NCBI GenBank assembly: GCA_013215165.1
Contig: JABSRG010000003.1
Coordinates: 81,794-131,004, forward strand
Source of the DNA: Opitutales bacterium
GTDB taxonomy: Bacteria; Verrucomicrobiota; Verrucomicrobiia; Opitutales; JABSRG01
Reading direction: 5' to 3'
DNA: 49,211 bases
A program made the position numbers and the translations under genes. The notes below the pieces were generated by a model, which searched no databases, was not told the origin of the DNA, and worked only from the letters and a program-made list of their open reading frames with translations. Positions 43,921 through 49,211 of this stretch are shown piece after piece. The number at the start of each line of letters is the position of its first letter. Position 1 is the stretch's first letter.

Positions 43921-46149
43921 ATGAAGACGCTTTTATCCTCCTTCCAATCGACTTTTCTGACGCCGAGTTGTGCTTTAGTTGAGACATCGCGTGGAGGCAT
44001 CCTCGTGGGGTGCATCAGTGAGGCGGTCAAGTATATGGATCGCGCAGGGCTAAGTTATCAACCGCTACGAGCTATTGTCTTGTCCGATACAACGCAGGTG
44101 CAGGGTATATCTAATTGGGCTTTTGAATTTCCGATTTATAAATCTCTCTTTGTGGATCGAAGTTTAGATGAGGGGCGCAAGCTCTCCGTCATAGGATCGA
44201 AAAAACAACTTCGGCGGGCGCGTGCTGTCATGTCGGTGACTTTAATGGGACCAAGCAAGCAGCTCTATAAGCGCTGGTCTCGGATGTATCCTGGAACCTC
44301 TGGACGTTTTCAGATGCTTTACAAAGCAAGCCGAACATTTCTCTCCGAAAAGGCTGATGGCACATCGATGGAGTTGGATGATCTGGTAGAGTTTATCCCA
44401 TACACGCAGATGCGTCGCGTTGATTTGGGCGATCTATCGGTCGAGCATGTGGGTAAAGATTGGTTTCGTATCAGCGATGTAGAGAGAGGCGAGCTGGAGG
44501 ATGTAAGGCTTTCTTTTGATCAAATTCCAGAGCCACCGTTCTCGCTCGATGCTTTGAAACAGCGGGATTTACAGAAACCGGAGTTTGGACTGTCAGTTCT
44601 GAGTAATGGAAATGGATTCGATGCTCGGAGCGGCTGTACGTCATTTGTCATCTGGATTGAGGGAGCGCCCTATCTTTGGGATGCTGGACCCTTTACGACA
44701 CAATGCCTCCACGCTCATGGTCTGACGGTGAAGGACCTCGCTGGGGTCATTATTACTCATGTTCACGATGATCACGCCTCGATTGTAGAACTGCTCTCGA
44801 TGGGTGAGCGCATCCGTCTTTTTGCCACTGTAGAGGTCTATGAAAGTCTGCTCATAAAATATGCCGCGGTCTTAGATCGCGATTTAGAGGATCCTCAAGA
44901 GCGGCGTGAGCTGGAGCAGTTTATGGATTTCGTTGCGGTGGAGCCTGGGGTGGAAATGCGCTTGGGTGCAGCGCGTTTTACGGCCCACCACACCCTCCAT
45001 TCCATTCCCACAATTGGGGGCAAATTTGAAATGGGGGTGGGCGTCGACCCTGTCACCCTGCTTATCACGGGTGACCATGCCAGTGCTCGGCGTGTCCGCG
45101 AGGTAAGTATGACAGGTGGGTTACCTGGATCCTGGCTCAATCACTTGGAAACGATGGTCCAGGGAGACGAGGATTTGGTCATCTATGACGGAGGAGCAGA
45201 TTCCGCGGGTATCCATGGTGACCCGATGGAGCCGGAACTACGCAATCTCTCGGCGGCGATGGGAGAACGGCTGCAATTCGGACATCGCTGTGGAGCTGTT
45301 TTACCGGATGGTCGAGAGATACCTGTTGCGGGTATGGGGAGCGAATTCGTGCTTATCGAAGGTGAAACAGTTCGCGAGGATTACTCAGCGCTCGTTTCGG
45401 CCTTTGGGATGTTTGGCTTTGTTGATGAGGTCGCTCTAGATCGACTCTGGGGAGAAGCGGAAGTCGTCGATTTTCAAGCGGATAAGGTGATATGCGAACA
45501 GGGCGCTCAGGCTGATTACGCTTATATCGTTTCCGGTGGTCAGATCGTGGTCGAGGGGCTTGAGGTAACCAACCCAATCATTCTGACTCGGGGCTGTATC
45601 TGTGGCGAGATGGCCGCTTTGACCGGAGCGCCGCGCAATGCGAGTCTGCATACCTTGAGTGCATCTCGTTTGATACGCATCTCTGTCGAAGTCTTTCAGC
45701 GATTTGTCATTGAAAACAGCCTACTTGAACGCTTCGAAAAACTTTGGGCACACCGCGACGTGGTCATACAGGTCAAAGGCTTTCGCGAGCTGCCGTTAGA
45801 AATCATTCATATTGTCACGAGGAATCTCCAGAGGATCGATCTAGATCGTGGTGAGGCCGTCATTAAGCAAGGCGATGCAACCGATGAGGCCTACATGATT
45901 GCTTCGGGAACACTCAAGGTGGACCGCGACGGCCATGTTGTAGCGACCTTGCGCGCAGGGGACCTCTTCGGGGAGAAGGCCGCTTTGACCGAAGGGCGTT
46001 CACCCCGAACCGCTACGATCCGAGCTCACACACCGTGCACCTTGCTGAGGTTTGAAGGCGGCGTGATACGCGAGCTGAATCGGCGTTATTTCGTGGTGAA
46101 CCATATTCTTCGGCTTTTGTTGCGTGAGCGTAATCTCCTCAAAGACTAG
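43921..46149 (+). CDS. MBL-fold hydrolase with two C-terminal cyclic-nucleotide-binding domains
   Basis: The protein has 742 residues. The first ~220 look like a degenerate MBL-like or unknown domain. From about residue 235 comes a metallo-beta-lactamase fold: 'GCTSFVIWIEGAPYLWDAGPF', the metal motif 'THVHDDHAS' (H280, H282, D284, H285) and 'LLITGDHAS' with another ligand. Residues ~515-615 form one cNMP-binding domain, with cassette 'CGEMAALTGAPRNAS'. Residues ~635-735 form a second, with 'FGEKAALTEGRSPRTAT', closer to consensus and with the phosphate-binding Arg. This predicts a hydrolase controlled by cAMP or cGMP. The substrate is unknown. Confidence 0.85.
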   Translation: MKTLLSSFQSTFLTPSCALVETSRGGILVGCISEAVKYMDRAGLSYQPLRAIVLSDTTQVQGISNWAFEFPIYKSLFVDRSLDEGRKLSVIGSKKQLRRARAVMSVTLMGPSKQLYKRWSRMYPGTSGRFQMLYKASRTFLSEKADGTSMELDDLVEFIPYTQMRRVDLGDLSVEHVGKDWFRISDVERGELEDVRLSFDQIPEPPFSLDALKQRDLQKPEFGLSVLSNGNGFDARSGCTSFVIWIEGAPYLWDAGPFTTQCLHAHGLTVKDLAGVIITHVHDDHASIVELLSMGERIRLFATVEVYESLLIKYAAVLDRDLEDPQERRELEQFMDFVAVEPGVEMRLGAARFTAHHTLHSIPTIGGKFEMGVGVDPVTLLITGDHASARRVREVSMTGGLPGSWLNHLETMVQGDEDLVIYDGGADSAGIHGDPMEPELRNLSAAMGERLQFGHRCGAVLPDGREIPVAGMGSEFVLIEGETVREDYSALVSAFGMFGFVDEVALDRLWGEAEVVDFQADKVICEQGAQADYAYIVSGGQIVVEGLEVTNPIILTRGCICGEMAALTGAPRNASLHTLSASRLIRISVEVFQRFVIENSLLERFEKLWAHRDVVIQVKGFRELPLEIIHIVTRNLQRIDLDRGEAVIKQGDATDEAYMIASGTLKVDRDGHVVATLRAGDLFGEKAALTEGRSPRTATIRAHTPCTLLRFEGGVIRELNRRYFVVNHILRLLLRERNLLKD

Positions 46150-46164
46150 ATCTGCTCGGAGTTA

Positions 46165-48231
46165 CTACCAATCTAAGCGAGCGGATACACCGATTTGTCG
46201 TGGATCTGCGGCCGAGATATAACGCTGAGCTTCGAAGCCGATGTCTGGGTCGTTGCCGAAGAAGAAGACGCGTTCTTCATACTCGGTATCGAAGAGGTTT
46301 TTGACCCAGAGGCTGACGCGCAGGCTGCTGAACGCGTAGCCGATGCTCCCATTAACGACGGTGAAACTACTGAGTTTGGCATCGTGGCTGTTCGATTGAA
46401 AATAGTCGCTGCGACCCGACCAGATCACGTTACCGAACCAGCTTTCATCGCCAGAAGCGTAAGCCAAACCGGTGCTGAAGGTATAGCGTGGGGTGGCCGC
46501 CAATTCACGACCACCGGCGCTGAGCCCATTTGCGAGGGTGAAGGTATCGAGTTCAGAGTCCAAAATCCCTGCAGTTGCTGTGAGCGTCCAGGCGTCAGTG
46601 ATGGCCCAGCGTAGATCCGTTTCGAGTCCAGATATGTGCGCAGAATCACCGTTATCTGTGAAGAAGCGGAAGCTGCCGCCAAAGCCTGCGGAATCGCGCA
46701 CTTGTGGAGTATCACGGTCGAGGTAAAACGCCGTCAGAGCAGCTGAGATGTGCCCATCTTCGCTAAAGGCCCGGACACCTACCTCGTAATTCCACAGAGT
46801 CTCGGTTTCGTAGGTGAGTGGGTCGTCGGCCTCCAAGAACGGATAGATATTTACGCCTCCTGCCTTATAACCGCGCGTTGTCGAAGCGAAGAGTCGGAGT
46901 GTGTCAGAAACTGCGTGCTGGATGGAGATCTTTCCGCCCCATAGCGTGTCTGAAAAGTCTTCGCTGGTGCGGAACTGAGTTTCGGTATCGAGAGAATAGT
47001 GTTCGGCGCGCAGACCCAAGGTGATTTCTGTTCGTTCTGAGAGCTGATGGCTGCCCTGTGCGTAGATAGAAACTGTTTGGGCATCGTAGACGGTATCAAA
47101 GCTACTTTCCGGTGTGAAGAGGTCGCGATAACTGCCGGTGGTGTCTTCGCTCAGGTCTTGGAAAAAGACTCCGAATGTCCAGCGATCGATCCACCCGAGA
47201 GCATCTTCTTGATCGATGGAGTCGAAACGCAGCTCTTGGCTGATGACCGCGCGCTCGCGATCCAATCGGCTGAAACCGCCATATGAGGCGTCCGTCCAAT
47301 CGGCATCGTAGCTGTAGAGAGAATCGGTGCTCGTTCCACTGGTTATCGTGGTGAGGGCAACATCATTCCAGCCTGTGAATGAGCCGCGCAGGCTACCTCC
47401 CCAGGTTTCTTGATCGTCTTCGCCTGGTTCATCGCTGAAAGTGTTACTCCCGTTATTATCGAGTGCAAAAGAGTCGTAGCCGTTGTTGGCGTTTGCATAG
47501 AGCAGAGTCGCATCCCATTGCCAGTTGTCGTTGGGACTCCAACCCAATTTCAGGCGTGCTGTTGTTTCTTCGATGCCATTGGTATCGTTTTCACCGAGGG
47601 TGAGGTTGTCCCGGAAGCCGTTGGCAGTTTCCTGTTGAATCGCAAGGCGAATGCCGAGGCTTTCGCTGACGTCTCCGCCTGTTGCGACGGAGAATCGTAG
47701 TAGGCTATCTTCGGCGATCGTGGTTTCGGCATAGCTATTCCATGCACCACCCGGCGCTGCAGAGCGGAGATAGATAAGCCCAGCAGCGGCGTTAGCTCCA
47801 AAGGCACCTGCTTGAGGGCCGCGGAGCACTTCGATTTGTTCCATGTCAAGAAAACTAGCGACGCCCGCCAGGCCGGTAAGGTCGATATCATCCACTAGAA
47901 ATCGTACGGTGGAGTCAGGCGTTTCTCCTTCAAATTGACTATTCTCACCAATGCCCCGGATTTGTAAATAACGTGGGCGTGCTGTGCCACCTGACCACGT
48001 CAAGTTCGGTATCTGGGCGATGGCATCCTCGAAGTGAGTCAGGGTTGCCTGTTCCAGTGTGGCAGTGTCCAGGACTGTCACACTCGCGGCGGTCTGGCTG
48101 ATCGGAGTTTTCCAGAGGTCGCCTTCAACCACGAGGGTTTCGAGCATTGGTGCTGAAGCATCCTGAGCGGAGCCTGCTGTGCAGGTTAAAGCTCCATAGA
48201 GGAGGCTTATAGGTAGTGTATAGGATCTCAT
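46165..48231 (-). CDS. TonB-dependent outer membrane receptor, probable thiamine transporter
   Basis: The 688-residue protein starts at the ATG at 48229-48231 with a signal peptide ('SYTLPISLLYGALTCTAGSA'). Next come a TonB-box-like 'METLVVEG' and the plug domain ('PRYLQIRGIGENSQFEGE', 'MEQIEVLRGPQAGAFGANAAAGLIYL'), then a beta-barrel with many 'W..DATLLYAN'-like strands and a final aromatic residue (W), as outer membrane proteins need. The plug motif 'IEVLRGPQ' is diagnostic. The TPP riboswitch in its leader implies control by thiamine pyrophosphate and hence uptake of thiamine or a precursor. No TonB, ABC or PnuT partner lies in this window. Confidence 0.92.
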   Translation of the reverse strand: MRSYTLPISLLYGALTCTAGSAQDASAPMLETLVVEGDLWKTPISQTAASVTVLDTATLEQATLTHFEDAIAQIPNLTWSGGTARPRYLQIRGIGENSQFEGETPDSTVRFLVDDIDLTGLAGVASFLDMEQIEVLRGPQAGAFGANAAAGLIYLRSAAPGGAWNSYAETTIAEDSLLRFSVATGGDVSESLGIRLAIQQETANGFRDNLTLGENDTNGIEETTARLKLGWSPNDNWQWDATLLYANANNGYDSFALDNNGSNTFSDEPGEDDQETWGGSLRGSFTGWNDVALTTITSGTSTDSLYSYDADWTDASYGGFSRLDRERAVISQELRFDSIDQEDALGWIDRWTFGVFFQDLSEDTTGSYRDLFTPESSFDTVYDAQTVSIYAQGSHQLSERTEITLGLRAEHYSLDTETQFRTSEDFSDTLWGGKISIQHAVSDTLRLFASTTRGYKAGGVNIYPFLEADDPLTYETETLWNYEVGVRAFSEDGHISAALTAFYLDRDTPQVRDSAGFGGSFRFFTDNGDSAHISGLETDLRWAITDAWTLTATAGILDSELDTFTLANGLSAGGRELAATPRYTFSTGLAYASGDESWFGNVIWSGRSDYFQSNSHDAKLSSFTVVNGSIGYAFSSLRVSLWVKNLFDTEYEERVFFFGNDPDIGFEAQRYISAADPRQIGVSARLDW

Positions 48232-48300
48232 GTTGACGTGTGTTGGGTCTTTCAGAGATCCGGCGATGAGGCGCGGCAATGATGATGGAATCTGGCGAAT

Positions 48301-48404
48301 CCTTTCCCTACGCCGGTATCAACCGGATCAGGTTCTAAGGGATCACGCTTGTCTCGTTTCCGAGAGGAACGCGTCTCAGACCCATACCAGGTCACCCCTA
48401 AGGA
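48301..48404 (-). ncRNA. TPP (THI-box) riboswitch
   Basis: On the minus strand the leader shows the conserved thiamine pyrophosphate aptamer: the 5' arm ending in CTGAGA (complement of 48374-48379), and the 3' arm with CCTGATCCGG and a GATACCGGCGTAGGGA stretch (complement of about 48306-48333), which is the 'CCUGAUCUGGNUAAUGCCAGCGUAGGGA' core with small changes. TPP binding should switch off the TonB receptor gene, whose start is 70 bases further on. No clear terminator hairpin follows, so translational control is likely. Confidence 0.93.
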
Positions 48405-48492
48405 CAGCCTGGAAGACAGATGAGAATCCGCTCGGTGTCAATGGATACCTCCGCAGGTCGGTTTTATTGGGTGTGACCAGAAGTGCGGGGAG

Positions 48493-48605
48493 TCATGCGG
48501 CCTCTTTGAGCCATTCTTGACTTTCGATGTAGGTGGCGCGTTGGGCCCGGGCTGAGATTAAGGCATCTGCGTTTGTTGTAAGCCAAGCCATGCCAGGGCC
48601 TTTAA
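48493..48605 (-). pseudogene. C-terminal fragment of an unknown gene, cut by the transposon-like region
   Basis: On the minus strand a reading frame ends at TGA (48493-48495) with residues 'AWLTTNADALISARAQRAT' and 'YIESQEWLKEAA'. Beyond about 48600 it runs antisense through the AAA ATPase gene with different composition, so the gene has probably been truncated there. About 35 residues remain; I do not recognise the family. Confidence 0.35.
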
Positions 48606-48606
48606 A

Positions 48607-49074
48607 GGAAAAGCCATCGCACTCACCATCGACGACGCCCACCTCATGCCCCCACAGCACCTGCGCAAACTCCGACTCCTCCTAGAAGAAAGCCCCGGTA
48701 ACTACGGCATCCTCCTCTTCGCCCAGATCGAACTCCTCGCCACCCTCGCACTCGCCGTCAACGCAGACCTCCACAGCCGCACCACCTACTCCGCACTCCT
48801 GCACCCCCTCACCCCCGAAGACATCCAAACCTTCATCCTCCGCGAACTCGACACCGCAGGCCTCGCCCACAGCCGCATCGACCCCGCAGCCCTCCACCTC
48901 ATCGCCCACAGCTCAGGCGGCATCCTACGCCACGCCGTCCACCTCACCACATCCAGCCTCATCCAAGCTGTCCGCACCGCCAAAACCACCGTCACCACAC
49001 AACACGTCAACACCGCCCTCATGCAACCGCACTGGCGCGACCACGACTACTGGATCACACAAAATGATGACTAA
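48607..49074 (+). pseudogene. 5'-truncated AAA ATPase (ExeA/TniB-like transposition helper)
   Basis: The frame is open from about 48577, and the family-like part begins near 48607 with 'GKAIALTIDDAHLMPPQHL', which contains Walker B (DDAH); the Walker A half of the protein is absent. Downstream it continues 'LLEESPGNYGILLFAQIELLATLALAVNADLHSRTTYSALLHPLTPEDIQTFILRELD', the second half of ExeA-like ATPases that assist transposases. The usual start methionine at 48646 lies inside the ATPase fold, so the gene is broken. Third-position C is extreme, unlike all other genes here, which marks a recent arrival by a mobile element. Confidence 0.8.
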
Positions 49075-49211
49075 ACACACCCTCCCCACAGAGCGCATCC
49101 TTGGCCAAATACACCAACGCCTCTATACCCATGAACAGAATCCAAAACGATTCCACCAAGACCGACGGATGCTCCTCTACGCAATCACATGGCCGGCCAC
49201 ATGGCTCGAAC
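49064..49211 (+). CDS. Start of an unknown protein next to the AAA ATPase, partial
   Basis: Two ATGs (49064, 49067) overlap the ATPase stop and open a frame that runs off the window: 'TKHTLPTERILGQIHQRLYTHEQ' then 'HQDRRMLLYAITWPATWLE'. The overlap and the same C-rich codon choice suggest it is the next gene of the same mobile element. I do not recognise the family from these ~49 residues. Confidence 0.5.
   Translation, partial: MMTKHTLPTERILGQIHQRLYTHEQNPKRFHQDRRMLLYAITWPATWLE

Noticed and set aside
1-49211. CRISPR arrays, tRNA or rRNA genes
   Set aside because: No regularly spaced direct repeats, no T-loop-like patterns in intergenic DNA and no rRNA-like stretches were found by reading.

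Overview
The window looks like a chromosomal segment of a marine bacterium of the Verrucomicrobiota, probably class Opitutae (Puniceicoccales or Opitutales-like). This placement is inference. It rests on the mixture of gene families (a TIGR03643 protein, a DUF1504-type Na+/H+ antiporter, a complete Mrp Na+/H+ antiporter, a SWIM-SNF2 helicase, GAP1/GTPase genes, a long RAYT transposase), roughly 50-53% GC by eye, and many starts without a Shine-Dalgarno sequence. No rRNA, tRNA or CRISPR array was seen.

Layout. (1) 1-2498, minus strand: a TPR/YfgM-like membrane protein, an aldose 1-epimerase relative, a 65-residue protein overlapping a nucleotidyltransferase (a toxin-antitoxin-like pair), and a GNAT acetyltransferase cut by the window edge. 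(2) 2617-6090: a SWIM-SNF2 helicase. (3) 6200-9674: a small accessory island with an AbrB/Doc module, a DMT transporter behind a three-hairpin leader, a second module with a PIN toxin, a peroxiredoxin pseudogene that has lost its active site, and an orphan CopG-type antitoxin. (4) 9693-15560, minus: carB-purU and parA-rnc. (5) 15717-21475: a tightly coupled four-gene operon, the most unusual system here: a GYF-like/coiled-coil protein, a zinc-ribbon GTPase, a GAP1-N2-like protein and a large membrane-anchored helical protein. (6) 21947-25798, minus: a secreted metallophosphoesterase, an unknown acidic protein and a lipoprotein. (7) 25831-28952: hemW, DUF429, TIGR03643 and prmA. (8) 29153-31901: acylphosphatase, an ABC exporter pair and a TPR protein. 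(9) 32035-39363: mrpABCDEFG followed by a DUF1504 Na+/H+ antiporter with its own structured leader, a sodium/pH homeostasis block. (10) 39482-43500: a RAYT transposase, a beta-mannosidase split by one in-frame stop, and a glutamine amidotransferase-like protein. (11) 43921-49211: an MBL-fold protein with two cyclic-nucleotide-binding domains, a TonB-dependent receptor under a TPP riboswitch, and a C-rich, 5'-truncated transposon-type AAA ATPase with the start of a partner gene.

The best candidates for new biology are the GTPase/GAP1 operon, the unassigned leader of the DMT gene, the leader of the Na+/H+ antiporter, and the MBL-cNBD-cNBD protein. All functions were assigned by reading motifs and recalling families; no database search was run.
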